Positions 27,553 through 36,657 of a stretch of DNA of 64,000 nucleotides are shown one piece after another. Both the position numbers and the translations under genes were made by a program. The notes below the pieces were generated by a model that searched no databases, was not told where the DNA came from, and saw nothing but the letters and a program-made list of their open reading frames with translations. The stretch comes from CAVTWJ01 sp963849485 (lineage in GTDB: Bacteria; Oederibacteriota; Muellerivitia; Muellerivitales; Muellerivitaceae): the NCBI GenBank assembly GCA_963849485.1, contig CAWKIF010000102.1, positions 1-64,000 of the forward strand. Direction: 5' to 3'. Every line of letters starts with the position of its first letter. Position 1 is the stretch's first letter.

Positions 27553-29450
27553 TTCCCCGCTCCCCCGAATCTTCCCCCACGCTTCAGAAGGATATCCCTG
27601 CTTTATGGAAAATAGCCCTGGGGACCTGCTTTATCCTCCTGGCCCTTTTCTCGGCTCGAAAGATGGAGTCCTACGACTTGGGCACCCACCTGAAAGCCGG
27701 TTCCTGGATCGTCCAAAACCACGCCGTTCCCTCCAAGGACACCTTCACCTACACACAAAACAATCAGGACTACCTGGATTCCAATTGGCTTTACCAGGTG
27801 ATTCTTTATTCATTACAAACGGCGGGGGGATATGCCTCCCTGACCCTGATGAACAGTCTGCTGATCCTCCTGGTTTTCTGGGTTTTGGCTTGGCGCCTGA
27901 AATTAGCGGGCTCCCCGCCCGGAGGAATCTGCCTCTGCCTCCTGGGCGCCATTCTGGTCATGGAACGGCGCTTCTATGTCCGCCCCGAGGTCCTTAGCTG
28001 GCTCTTCCTCGGGCTTACCCTCCTGATCCTCGAGTACCGGGACCGCAACCGGAACTTTCTCTATTTGCTGCCCTTTATCCAACTCGCCTGGGTGAACACC
28101 GAGGGTCTGTTTATCCTGGGCTGGGCGCCCCTCTTGTTCCACGGGATCGGCGGCTACCTTCACCACCACAAGTTGGACAAACCCCTCCTCCGGGCCGCCT
28201 TGTTTTCCCTAGTGGCGGATTTGGCGAACCCCTATTTTCTGAAAGGAGCATTGTTCCCCCTGACCCTGGGAGCCCGGCTTCTGGACGCCAACCCCCACAA
28301 GCAAAACATCGCCGAACTGTCCTCCCCATTCAAGTCGCTTTCTTACCTCAGGCTCCACCAGGATTCCAGCCTGCATCTCTTCCTTTTCTTTTTCCTGTCG
28401 GCGTCGCTCCTGGTACTCCTCCTTCTCACATGGAAAAAAAGAAGGTTTCCCGAGGCCGCCCTTTCCGTCACTTTCGCGCTCCTGGCCTTCTCCGCCATCC
28501 GCAACATCCCCCTCTTCATCCTAGTCGCGGTCCCCTACCTGCCCGCTTTTGTCCGGGACCTTTTCCCGGCCCGGGCGGACCGGTGGTTGAGGCATCAGCT
28601 GGTTCCTTTGTTTTTTTCCATTTTCGCCCTTGCCCTCACGGCCCGGGTCGCCACGAACGCCTATTACATCACCGACCGAAGGGTGGACCGGACCGGCCTG
28701 GGGTTGGGGGAAAATTGCCTTCCCGTCCGGGCGGTCGAGTTTCTGAGGGACCACTCGTTGAACGGGCGCCTTCTCAACACGCTTAATTGCGGCGGCTGGG
28801 TCGACTGGCGGGCCCCCCAGCCCAGCTTCATCGACGGCAGGTCGGAGGTGGTTCGAAACGATTTTTATGAGGCCTACTTGGAAAGTGGCCAGCCGGGAGG
28901 CTTGGCCCGGTTGGTTTCCTTTTACCAGCCCCAATTGATCCTGATGGATTACATCCCCAGCGGAACCTGGGCCGACCAATTAAAAGAGACCCCCGGTTGG
29001 CGCCTCATCTACCTGGACAGCCTTTCGGCCCTCTACGCCGCCCCCGGTTACGCGCCGGAACTTTCCGCCGTCGATTTTTCCACTCTTCCCCCGGCCTACG
29101 GCTACCCCTACCTGCCGGACCCGGAGATCGTCAATGTTCTCAGCCAGGAGACTCCCCACCCCTGGGTCCATTGGTTCCACGGCTTCTACCGGCCCCAGCG
29201 CTACCCCCTGGGGTTGTCCAACCTCGGCCTTTTCGCCTTGAAATACGGCCAGTATCCCGCGGCCCAAATGCTGTTCCTGGGCTGCCTCCAGGAGGCGGGC
29301 GGGGGTTTTGGGGAGATCTATTTCAACCTGGGGCTGTCGAGCCTGCGCATGGGCAATTACAACCTCGGGCGACTCTGCCTGCAGGAGGCCCTGCAAGCGG
29401 ACCCCGCCAACGCGGAAGCCCGCAAGATCCTTTCCCACTTCTCCCAATAA
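27549..29450 (+). CDS. Polytopic membrane protein with C-terminal TPRs
   Basis: 633 residues. The start is the GTG at 27549, overlapping the stop of the TPR gene (GTGA). The first two thirds hold about ten hydrophobic segments (IALGTCFILLALFSARK, MNSLLILLVFWVLAW, LSWLFLGLTLLILEYRDR, HLFLFFFLSASLLVLLLLTW), with loops such as GTHLKAGSWIVQNHAVPSKD and DSNWLYQVILYS. A soluble part carries NCGGWVDWRAPQPSFIDGR, a motif I associate with uncharacterised membrane proteins of candidate phyla. The end has at least two TPR units (FNLGLSSLRMGNYNLGRL). It superficially resembles the multi-pass PMT/GT-C glycosyltransferases, but I see no clear catalytic acidic motif, so the enzyme assignment is unproven. 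Last gene of the operon; a terminator follows. Confidence 0.75.
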   Translation: MIPRSPESSPTLQKDIPALWKIALGTCFILLALFSARKMESYDLGTHLKAGSWIVQNHAVPSKDTFTYTQNNQDYLDSNWLYQVILYSLQTAGGYASLTLMNSLLILLVFWVLAWRLKLAGSPPGGICLCLLGAILVMERRFYVRPEVLSWLFLGLTLLILEYRDRNRNFLYLLPFIQLAWVNTEGLFILGWAPLLFHGIGGYLHHHKLDKPLLRAALFSLVADLANPYFLKGALFPLTLGARLLDANPHKQNIAELSSPFKSLSYLRLHQDSSLHLFLFFFLSASLLVLLLLTWKKRRFPEAALSVTFALLAFSAIRNIPLFILVAVPYLPAFVRDLFPARADRWLRHQLVPLFFSIFALALTARVATNAYYITDRRVDRTGLGLGENCLPVRAVEFLRDHSLNGRLLNTLNCGGWVDWRAPQPSFIDGRSEVVRNDFYEAYLESGQPGGLARLVSFYQPQLILMDYIPSGTWADQLKETPGWRLIYLDSLSALYAAPGYAPELSAVDFSTLPPAYGYPYLPDPEIVNVLSQETPHPWVHWFHGFYRPQRYPLGLSNLGLFALKYGQYPAAQMLFLGCLQEAGGGFGEIYFNLGLSSLRMGNYNLGRLCLQEALQADPANAEARKILSHFSQ

Positions 29451-29492
29451 AAAGCCCGGCTCCCGAGGGAACCAGGCTTTTATCTTTTTTTC
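29450..29492 (+). terminator. Rho-independent terminator between convergent genes
   Basis: AAAAGCC at 29450-29456 begins a stem that closes with GGCTTTT at 29475-29481, with GGCTCCC/GGAACC pairing inside, followed by a T-rich run. It can end the operon at 29450. Runs of A on the other side could let it serve the convergent autotransporter too. Confidence 0.75.
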
Positions 29493-29503
29493 TAAAAAAA
29501 GTT

Positions 29504-32500
29504 TTAGAACCCGACCTCGACCCCTCCCGTCAACTGCTGGGCCTGGTTGTTGGACATGCCGATGCGGCCCTGGTACTGGGCCAGGAAGGTGATTTCCCGG
29601 GCGAACTGGGCCTGCAGGCCCAGCCCCAAAATCGCGGCGTCGGTGCCCATCGAGGGCCCGTTCACCGTGAAGGAGCTGCCCGGCGCCCCGAAACTGGCGG
29701 TGAGCTGGTCCTGGTTGCCCTGGTAGAGGTGGTCCCAGGACACGAGGAAGCTGGGCGTCAGCTTGACGTCGCCCCCCACCTTGATGTCCTGCCCCGCCTT
29801 CACGCCCAGCTGGCTCGCCAGGCTCGCCTCCCCCTGCGAGGCGAAAGACTCGGGGGCCAGCAGACCGCTCCCCGTCTGCTGGAAGGATTCGACCTGTACA
29901 TACTCGTACCCACCCGAGGCGAAGGGCGTCACCAGAAAGCCCGAGGCGTTCAGGTCCAGTCCGAGGGTCATCTCCCCGCCCACCTGAAGGCCCTGGGGCG
30001 CGCCCGAGGCGGTCCCCCCCAGGCTGGGGTTTTGGATCTTGTAGCTGTTCATGCCGCCGTCCACCAGCGCCGTCACCCGCCAGTCCGCAAGCCGGAAGCC
30101 GGTGTAGAGCCCGGCCGTCCCGCCGGTGGAATCCACCGTTCCCCCGTCGGCGGCAGTGGAATCAGCCTGGTTATACCCCAACAACAATCCCGCCACGATC
30201 ACATCCGGGTCGAACCAATAGTCGACACCGGCCTGCACGCCGCCGGTGGTGAAGCTGTAGCCCTCGACCCCGCCGGTCCCGCTGACGGTCGCGAAATTCC
30301 CAACGCCCGTGATGAAGCCGCACATGCGGTCTCCCGGGCTGGCAGTCTTCTTCATCGACATTTCCGCCGCGGGCGAAAGGGTAGAGGCGAACAAGGTTGG
30401 TTTCGCGGCCCCCGCCCACTGGCTTCCCACGACATCCGCCTCGGCCATCAGGGCGTCGAGGCGGTTGGCCACAACCTGGGCCTGGGCCTGCGCCGAGGCG
30501 AAACCCATCTGGAAGAGGGGCGTCACCGCCGCCGGGCTTAATTGGGCCAGGTCCGCCGCCCATTGGGCGGTGGTTTGGGACGCCATGGCGCTCAGTAAAT
30601 TTTGGGCGGAAGAGCTGTAAAAAGCCCCGTCCAACCCGCCCCCCACCGCCCGGGCGTTGGGGGTCAGGCCCACTCCGGCAAAGGAGCCCGGGAAGACCAC
30701 CAGCCTGACGTCATCCGGCTGGTAAATGGGGAAGAGCCGGATCCCGCTGATTTCATTTTCAAAATGGCTGAAGGTTCCGGTGACGCCCTGGTTGGCCTTG
30801 ACCACTAGGAAATTGTTGCCCAAGACCGGTTGGAACCCTCCGATACTGGTGACCGCCAGGGTGCCCCCCAGCGCCGCCTTCCCGCCCGTGTTCAGGCTGT
30901 CGTATCGGCCCGGGGCCGTTCCGGCCAAGCCTAATTGCAGGGTCCCCCCCGCCGCCTGGTTGTAGTTGCCCCCGACGAGAATGCTGATGGGCGTGCCGGT
31001 TGAGGCGCTGTTGGTCATAAGGGTCCCGCCGTTCAAGGCGACATTGTTCGAGGCGCCCCCGCCTAAGGCGGAACTGTTTCCCGCCACCAAGATCCCCGCG
31101 TCGATATTGGCACCGCCCGTGAAGGCGTTGGGAGAAAGGAGCGACAGGGTGCCCGTGCCGATCTTGGTGAGAGAGGCTCCGGTCGAGGCGAACCACCCCC
31201 CGTCGCTGATCAGGCCCGTTACCGTTGTGCTAATGTTGTTCACGCCTGTCACCAGGTCGATCTGGCCTAGATAGAAAGTGCCAGACCCAGCGATGGAGCC
31301 CACCGTCACCGCCGTGCCCGTCACGGTTGAGGCATCGTTACCGCTGAAGTCCACGTATCCTGTTCCATTGGCAATAAGCTGGGCATGATAGGGATTAGAA
31401 TCATCACGGAAATACAGATCCCCGCCATTTCCGGTCGTAATGACCGCGTTACCCGCCGAGGATACACCGAAGAAGCCCATGTCGCCATTATTGGTGATGA
31501 CAGCGTTAGCCGCGGTGGTATTGTCCGCAAAATAAATCCGGCTTCCGTTGTTGTTGGTGATGGTTGAGCTGCCAGCAGTAGAGCTGACCCAGAATTCCAT
31601 GGAACTATTGTTAGTGATGGTTGAATTCCCCGCAGTCGCTGCATCCTTAAAATTAATCCCGCTGTTGTTTAAAATATTGGCATTACCCGCCGTGGAGGAA
31701 TTGAAGAAAGTAATGCTGGCCTCGTTGTCAATCTCAGCATTGGCTGCGGTGGAGTTATTATCAAATTCCATCCAACCGCGATTTAGGATATTGGAGTTTC
31801 CAGCCGTAGTATTGTTTTCGAAATAAAGATTATGCTCATTCACGATGCCCGCGTTCCCAGCGGTGGCGTAGCCGTCGAAATCCACCTCGCCTTGGTTGGT
31901 GATCGTCGCGCTTCCGGCCGAAGTGAAGGTCGAGGGTCCGTCGCTCGAAAAAACCAATAAGCCGCTGGCGCTATTCAGGATCGTGGCGGAACCGGCGGTC
32001 GACTGGTCGTAAAAGGTCATGTCATAATTGTTAAAAATCGAGGCGGCGCCCGCCGAGGCGTTGTTTTCGAAGAGGAGGGCGCCCTCATTGTCGATGGGGT
32101 TGGAACCCGCCACCGCGTTGTTTATATAAACCAGCATGCCGCCGTTGCCGATTGCCCTGGAACCCAGGGTCCCGCCGCTGTCCACTTCCAAGGTGGTGTT
32201 TTCAATCGTCGTCCCGCCCGTGTAGGAGTTGGCATTGGCCAGGTCCAGCACTCCCCCGCCGGCGGAACTCGTCACCGCCAGGGTGCCCGAGCCGCTGATC
32301 ACCCCGTCCCAGGTCACCGAGTGGCCGTTGCTATCCACCGTCGCCGCGGAAGAAAGCAGGTCGGCGTTCTGGACGGTGGCGAAACTGCCCCCCGCCTGCA
32401 GGGCGCCGCCGTTGAAATCAAGTTGATATCGGCTGCCTAAGTTGTTGTCCCCCTGGATATTCAGTATCCCGCCGTCAAGGGTTGTCGCCCCGGAATAGCT

Positions 32501-34276
32501 ATTGGCCCCGCTCAAGGTCAGGGCGCCGCTTCCGGTCTTGTCCAACCCCACATTCCCGGTCAGGACCCCGGCAAAATTACCACTGGCGACTTGCAGGCTG
32601 TTGTCCCCGTTCCCACTTATATAGAGAGTTCCATTACCGCTCAAATCCCCCAGCGTGACCGCGACGGAACCCACGGTTTGCCCGTTCCCCGAATCCACCA
32701 TCAGGGTTGAATTTTGCAAATTCAAACCCCCGATGGAAACTGCGGCGTTACCACCATTGCCCAGGCCGATTCCGCTTCCGCCGTTTCCCCCGCTCATTTG
32801 AACCGTAGAGGCGGAGCTTAATGCGGCGCTGGAGAGGGCCAGGATGGCGTTCCCGCCGTCACCCCCATTGGCGCCGACGGAAGAACCGCCTTGGCCGCCG
32901 GTGATTTGCGCCCCCGCCCCGCTTAAGGTCAAGGCGCCCGTGATGGAGAGGGCCGCGTCCCCTCCCCGGCCCCCGTTCCCGAGGTAGTTATCAGCGCCGC
33001 CATTGCCTCCGGCCACGGTCAAACTCGCAACGGTTCCCACACTGGAATTATTCGAGTGGGCGACGGAGGTCAAGGTCAACGAGCTAAGGGTGTCGGCGGC
33101 ATTCCCCCCCGCGCCTTCCGTTACCCCGCTAGATCCAAAACCACTGCCCGCGTACCCTCCCACGATCTGCAGGGAACTGGAATCCACCGACACCGCCCCC
33201 GCCGCCGTCCAGGTGCCATCGCCCCCGGCGCCGCCCGCGCCGGAACCGCTACCCGTATTCACCCCTCCCTGGCCGCCGTTCACCCCAAAGCTGGCCTGGC
33301 CCAGGCCGGAAGTCAGCGCAAAACCCGACCCCAATGAAACGGCGGCAATCCCGCCGTTTCCGCCGGCGGCGGAAACGCTATTCCCCCCGCTCCCACCGGT
33401 CACCGATAGGGCGCTTGAATCAACCGTGAGGGTTCCGGACACCATGAGTGAAACGGATCCGCCATTTCCGCCATTGCCTTGGTTCAGATCCGCGCCGCCG
33501 CCGCCCCCCATCAAGCTAAAGGACGATGGCACTTCACTGATTGGCATTGATTCATATTGAATGGAAGTCATGACCAGGGAACTGAGGGAAGCCGTGGTGT
33601 TCCCGCCCGAGCCCTGGGTTTCCCCAATGGATCCCCAGCCGTTCCCCGCGTTTCCACCCATCACGCTGATTTGGCTGGAATCCGCCGAAACAGCGCCCGA
33701 CAAGTTCAAGGCCGCGCCGCCCCCCGAACCTCCCACCCCCAGGGCGGTGCCGTTGCTATCATCGTTCTGGCCCCCGTTGCCGCCCAAGACTTCCAAGGCG
33801 GAAGACCCGTTGTTGGCGGTTAAGGCGATCCCTGAGGTCAGCTGAAGCGTGGCTTCCCCCCCGTTTCCGCCGTCGCCTCCGGTTCCAAGATGGCCGTTGG
33901 AGGTGCCGTTATAGACGCCCCCCGACCCGCCCGACACTTTGACCAGGCTCGAATCAAGCGATACGGCCCCTGTGAAAACCAGTTCCGCATCCCCGCCCTG
34001 CCCCGCGTTGCCGTCCAGAAACTCATTGCCCCCGGTCCCGCCCGCGACGGCGAATTCTGCCGGGGACCCCGCGCTGGATGACGTGAAATATTGGTTCGAG
34101 GTCAGGTTGAGGCTTCCCATGAAAGCCACCGCGTTTCCCCCGGCGCTCTCCTGCGCGCTCGGCTGACGGTTGCCCGAATTGGCGTCCCCTCCCGTCACAA
34201 GGATGGAACTGGAATCAGCGGTGGTCGAGCCATTGACTCCCAGGCCCGGCGTTTCCCCCCAATCCCCCGATCCCAT
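29504..34276 (-). CDS. Autotransporter (type Va-like), main reading frame, 1590 aa
   Basis: C-terminal 280 residues form an autotransporter beta-domain: CGFITGVGNFATVSG, YSFTTGGVQAGVDYWFDPD, DGGMNSYKIQNPSLGG, EDGY-like barrel strands and a final hydrophobic VEVGF. Before it lie PATR repeats typical of autotransporter passengers (LTLSGANSYSGATTLDGGILNIQG; LTKIGTGTLSLL) and an NxxDSGN-rich solenoid. The middle 700 residues carry the same STAGNATI-type coils as the neighbouring giant protein (NNASAGAASIFNNYDMTFYDQ). The upper part has Gly/Asn-rich coils (NGGAGGDGGN type). This frame opens at 34276 without a start signal because the true start is at 35424 and the 5' part is broken by frameshifts. 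Function: outer-membrane-anchored surface display of a beta-solenoid. It is a paralogue of the protein at 36658-47190. Confidence 0.85.
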   Translation of the reverse strand: MGSGDWGETPGLGVNGSTTADSSSILVTGGDANSGNRQPSAQESAGGNAVAFMGSLNLTSNQYFTSSSAGSPAEFAVAGGTGGNEFLDGNAGQGGDAELVFTGAVSLDSSLVKVSGGSGGVYNGTSNGHLGTGGDGGNGGEATLQLTSGIALTANNGSSALEVLGGNGGQNDDSNGTALGVGGSGGGAALNLSGAVSADSSQISVMGGNAGNGWGSIGETQGSGGNTTASLSSLVMTSIQYESMPISEVPSSFSLMGGGGGADLNQGNGGNGGSVSLMVSGTLTVDSSALSVTGGSGGNSVSAAGGNGGIAAVSLGSGFALTSGLGQASFGVNGGQGGVNTGSGSGAGGAGGDGTWTAAGAVSVDSSSLQIVGGYAGSGFGSSGVTEGAGGNAADTLSSLTLTSVAHSNNSSVGTVASLTVAGGNGGADNYLGNGGRGGDAALSITGALTLSGAGAQITGGQGGSSVGANGGDGGNAILALSSAALSSASTVQMSGGNGGSGIGLGNGGNAAVSIGGLNLQNSTLMVDSGNGQTVGSVAVTLGDLSGNGTLYISGNGDNSLQVASGNFAGVLTGNVGLDKTGSGALTLSGANSYSGATTLDGGILNIQGDNNLGSRYQLDFNGGALQAGGSFATVQNADLLSSAATVDSNGHSVTWDGVISGSGTLAVTSSAGGGVLDLANANSYTGGTTIENTTLEVDSGGTLGSRAIGNGGMLVYINNAVAGSNPIDNEGALLFENNASAGAASIFNNYDMTFYDQSTAGSATILNSASGLLVFSSDGPSTFTSAGSATITNQGEVDFDGYATAGNAGIVNEHNLYFENNTTAGNSNILNRGWMEFDNNSTAANAEIDNEASITFFNSSTAGNANILNNSGINFKDAATAGNSTITNNSSMEFWVSSTAGSSTITNNNGSRIYFADNTTAANAVITNNGDMGFFGVSSAGNAVITTGNGGDLYFRDDSNPYHAQLIANGTGYVDFSGNDASTVTGTAVTVGSIAGSGTFYLGQIDLVTGVNNISTTVTGLISDGGWFASTGASLTKIGTGTLSLLSPNAFTGGANIDAGILVAGNSSALGGGASNNVALNGGTLMTNSASTGTPISILVGGNYNQAAGGTLQLGLAGTAPGRYDSLNTGGKAALGGTLAVTSIGGFQPVLGNNFLVVKANQGVTGTFSHFENEISGIRLFPIYQPDDVRLVVFPGSFAGVGLTPNARAVGGGLDGAFYSSSAQNLLSAMASQTTAQWAADLAQLSPAAVTPLFQMGFASAQAQAQVVANRLDALMAEADVVGSQWAGAAKPTLFASTLSPAAEMSMKKTASPGDRMCGFITGVGNFATVSGTGGVEGYSFTTGGVQAGVDYWFDPDVIVAGLLLGYNQADSTAADGGTVDSTGGTAGLYTGFRLADWRVTALVDGGMNSYKIQNPSLGGTASGAPQGLQVGGEMTLGLDLNASGFLVTPFASGGYEYVQVESFQQTGSGLLAPESFASQGEASLASQLGVKAGQDIKVGGDVKLTPSFLVSWDHLYQGNQDQLTASFGAPGSSFTVNGPSMGTDAAILGLGLQAQFAREITFLAQYQGRIGMSNNQAQQLTGGVEVGF

Positions 34277-35424
34277 AGCCGTTGCTGTCGCTAAAGCCCC
34301 CCTTGCCCCCGGTGACCCTCAGGGTGGAGGCCTGGCTCGAAACCGAGAGGCTGAGGTTGTCATTGATGAAAACCGAGGCAATGCCGCCGTTGCCGCCATT
34401 GTCCCCGTCGGCGCCGGTGACGCCGCCCTCGCCGGACCCGCCCGCGCCGCCCAGGACGCTCAGGTTTCCCGAGACCAACGAGACCGAACCCATCGAGTTC
34501 AGGGCCGAGTCGCCTCCCGTCCCGGAAGTGCCGTAAATGGGGGCGGTCACGGGTTATAAATTCCCCCCTCCCGTGCCCCCCGTCAGGGTGAGTCCGGAGG
34601 ATTGGGCCAGCAGGTCCCCCGAGAGGGCCAGGGTGACCCCGCCCCCCGTACCGCCGTTGCCCAGGCCGTTCTCAAACCCGCCGGTTTCCCCCGGCCAGGT
34701 TGACGCCGGCCGGGTTCCCGAGGCTGGAGAACAGGTAGCTGTTGGAAGTCACCGTCAAGGAACCCAGCGTCGCGGCGGCCGAACCGCCGGAAGCCTCGTT
34801 TTGTCCGAGCGTTCCCCGAGCCCTGCCCCGCGCTGTTGCCGGCAAGGCTGATGTTGCTCGAGTCGATGGAGACCGCGCCCGAGACGGAAAGAAATGCCCC
34901 GCCCCCCGTTCCGCCCAAGGCCGTGCCGGAAGTATTGCCGGACCCGCCCGAAAGGTTCAGGGCCGAACCCGCCTGCAGGCCCAAGGACCCCGAAGCGAGG
35001 CCCGCCGAATTTCCGGGCAGGCCGTTGCCGAAAGTATCCTGACCGAAGGCGCCCGCGGCCGAGAGGTTCACCAAGTAGCCGGCCGAGACCGTCAGGAGGG
35101 CCGTCGAAGAAAACCCCGCCGTGACCCCTTGGGTGGTATTGGTGAGGGTCAGGTTGTTCGTGCCCGTCCCATCCGCGAGCGTGGTGTCGTATTGAAGCGT
35201 GAGGGGGAAGAGAGGGGCGCGAGGTCGAGGTCGTTGTTGTTGAACTGGATCGTGGCTGGAACGCCCGCGCCGTTGATGCTGCCCGCCGCGTTGGAAAGGT
35301 CATTGGCCGTGTTGAGGACGTAAGGGGAACCCGCGGCGGCCTGGACAAGAAGACCCCAGGCCAAAAGGAAGACCCATCCGAAGAAAGAATTTCGCGAGGC
35401 CTTCGGCAGTTGCTTACGGGTCAC
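34215..35424 (-). pseudogene. 5' part of the autotransporter, broken by about five frameshifts
   Basis: The true start is GTG 35424, with AAGGAG six bases upstream; it gives VTRKQLPKASRNSFFGWVF, a long signal peptide ending near LVQAAAGSPY. From there the coding sense can be followed in pieces to join the frame at 34276. Shifts are needed near 35200-35218, 34801-34820, 34681-34700, 34545-34560 and 34246-34276; most lie in or beside G or C runs. The pieces read as autotransporter passenger: FSSTALLTVSAGYLVNLSA, SGAVSIDSSNISLAGNSAG, LGSLTVTSNSYLFSS, SGDLLAQSSGLTLTGG and SVSLVSGNLSVLGGAG. Because the surrounding passenger repeats are conserved in style, sequence error is likely, but true decay cannot be excluded. 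Confidence 0.75.
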
Positions 35425-35698
35425 AGGAGGCTCCTTAAAGGTCGGATGGTACTGGGCAAGCCAAGACAAAAACCCAACAATTCTCAATATTTATCGTTTC
35501 ACAGGTAGGAAAAAGATATCTCTGTTTATGGCTTTTCACAACATGAATAGGGGGAGAATGAACGCCGGCAATCAAATTGATCGGTGGAATTTTTTTAAAA
35601 AATTGATTGTATCCCCTCGGGCGAAGCCCGTGGTGTTCTGGCGAAGGCGGTTAACAGGTTCGATCCCCCTTCCCAGCGCGATCGTCCTGGGACAGGGC
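35425..35698. other. Intergenic region upstream of the autotransporter
   Basis: No gene seen. It includes an AAGGAG ribosome site and the promoter region of the minus-strand autotransporter. A GGTTCGATCCCC motif at about 35657-35668 resembles a tRNA T-loop, but no tRNA fold accompanies it. Confidence 0.4.
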
Positions 35699-35729
35699 AC
35701 AAAAAAAGCCCCGGTGGTTACCGGGGCTT
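35699..35729 (-). terminator. Rho-independent terminator
   Basis: On the minus strand AAGCCCCGGT pairs with ACCGGGGCTT across a four-base loop and is followed by a T run. It ends the small gene at 35756-36022. Confidence 0.85.
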
Positions 35730-35755
35730 GGAGAGAAGTTTAACTTGCGAACGGA

Positions 35756-36022
35756 TCAGAGCGTAATGTTCAAAGTCCCGCCCTTTGGATGCGTGACCAC
35801 CGCCTGGGGAGCCGGTCCCGGGTCCGTCTTGACCTGGACCTTTTGAGCCGGTTCGGCGCCCGCGTTCTTGGGCGGTTGGCCCGTTCCCGCGACCTGTTCC
35901 ACCACGTTGTCGAAAGCCGAGTTCTTCACCTTCACCTCGTCCTTGGCGGCGGCGACGGGGGGTTCGGGAACAGGCATATTGCTGGTTGCCTTGGGATGGA
36001 TGGGGTTGATCATTTCTTTCAC
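35756..36022 (-). CDS. Small Pro/Ala/Lys-rich protein, 88 aa
   Basis: ATG 36022 is preceded by GAGGTGA at good spacing. The chain is low complexity (PVPEPPVAAAKDEVKVKN, NAGAEPAQKVQVKTDPGPAPQ), with no signal peptide or membrane segment, and ends TLNITL. No family recognised. A terminator lies directly downstream, so it is monocistronic. The clean ribosome site and terminator support a real gene. It is divergent from the bacteriohemerythrin gene across 200 bases. Confidence 0.6.
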   Translation of the reverse strand: MKEMINPIHPKATSNMPVPEPPVAAAKDEVKVKNSAFDNVVEQVAGTGQPPKNAGAEPAQKVQVKTDPGPAPQAVVTHPKGGTLNITL

Positions 36023-36224
36023 CTCGGAAAAATTTGGAGCGGACTTCTAGGGAGACCTATGAATTATACCCCTTTCAGGGAAAAAGACCCGTCGATGAAT
36101 TTCATACATCCGAAAATGGCCGCGGCCCTCCCCTCATTTAATCCACCGCCCCCTTCCAACAGAAGGTTGATATTGCCTAGAATATGCGCGCCAAGGCATC
36201 CGGAAACAATTCAGGGGAGCCCCC

Positions 36225-36635
36225 ATGCCGCCCTATATCCAATGGATGGACAGCTTCAAGGTCAACATCCGCGACATCGACGCGCACCACCAGCGCCTCA
36301 TCACCCTCATCAACACCCTCCAAAAGGGCATTGAGCACCAAGAGGAACGGGTGGTCATGGGCATGGTCATCGAATTGCTCATCGAGTACACCAAGTACCA
36401 CTTCAGCGTCGAGGAAGGCTACTTTGACCTTTACCATTACCCCGACGCCAAGGCCCACAAGCTCCAGCACCAGATGTTCCTCAGCCGCGTCCTGCAGTTC
36501 AAGCAGGACTTTGAAAACGACGAGATGAACCTGCCCACGGCCATGACCCGGTTCCTCAGCGACTGGCTGCAGAACCACATCCTAGTCGCCGACCACAAGT
36601 TCGCGCCCTTCCTGCACTCCAAGGGCGTCCGCTGA
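36225..36635 (+). CDS. Bacteriohemerythrin
   Basis: 136 residues with the full set of diiron ligands of the hemerythrin fold: His22 (IDAHHQRL), His59 and Glu63 in YHFSVEEGYF, His78 and His82 in HKLQHQMF, and His118 plus Asp123 in NHILVADHKF. The length matches a single-domain family member. GGGGAG lies before the ATG. Hemerythrin domains bind O2 reversibly at a diiron centre and act in oxygen storage, delivery or sensing in microaerophilic bacteria. It is convergent with the giant autotransporter gene and stands alone, so no partner is evident. Confidence 0.93.
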   Translation: MPPYIQWMDSFKVNIRDIDAHHQRLITLINTLQKGIEHQEERVVMGMVIELLIEYTKYHFSVEEGYFDLYHYPDAKAHKLQHQMFLSRVLQFKQDFENDEMNLPTAMTRFLSDWLQNHILVADHKFAPFLHSKGVR

Positions 36636-36657
36636 ATTTCCCTTCCGTCCGGCCCTA

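Noticed and set aside
35655..35685. tRNA-like GGTTCGATCCCC motif
   Set aside because: No D-arm, anticodon arm or acceptor stem can be formed around it.
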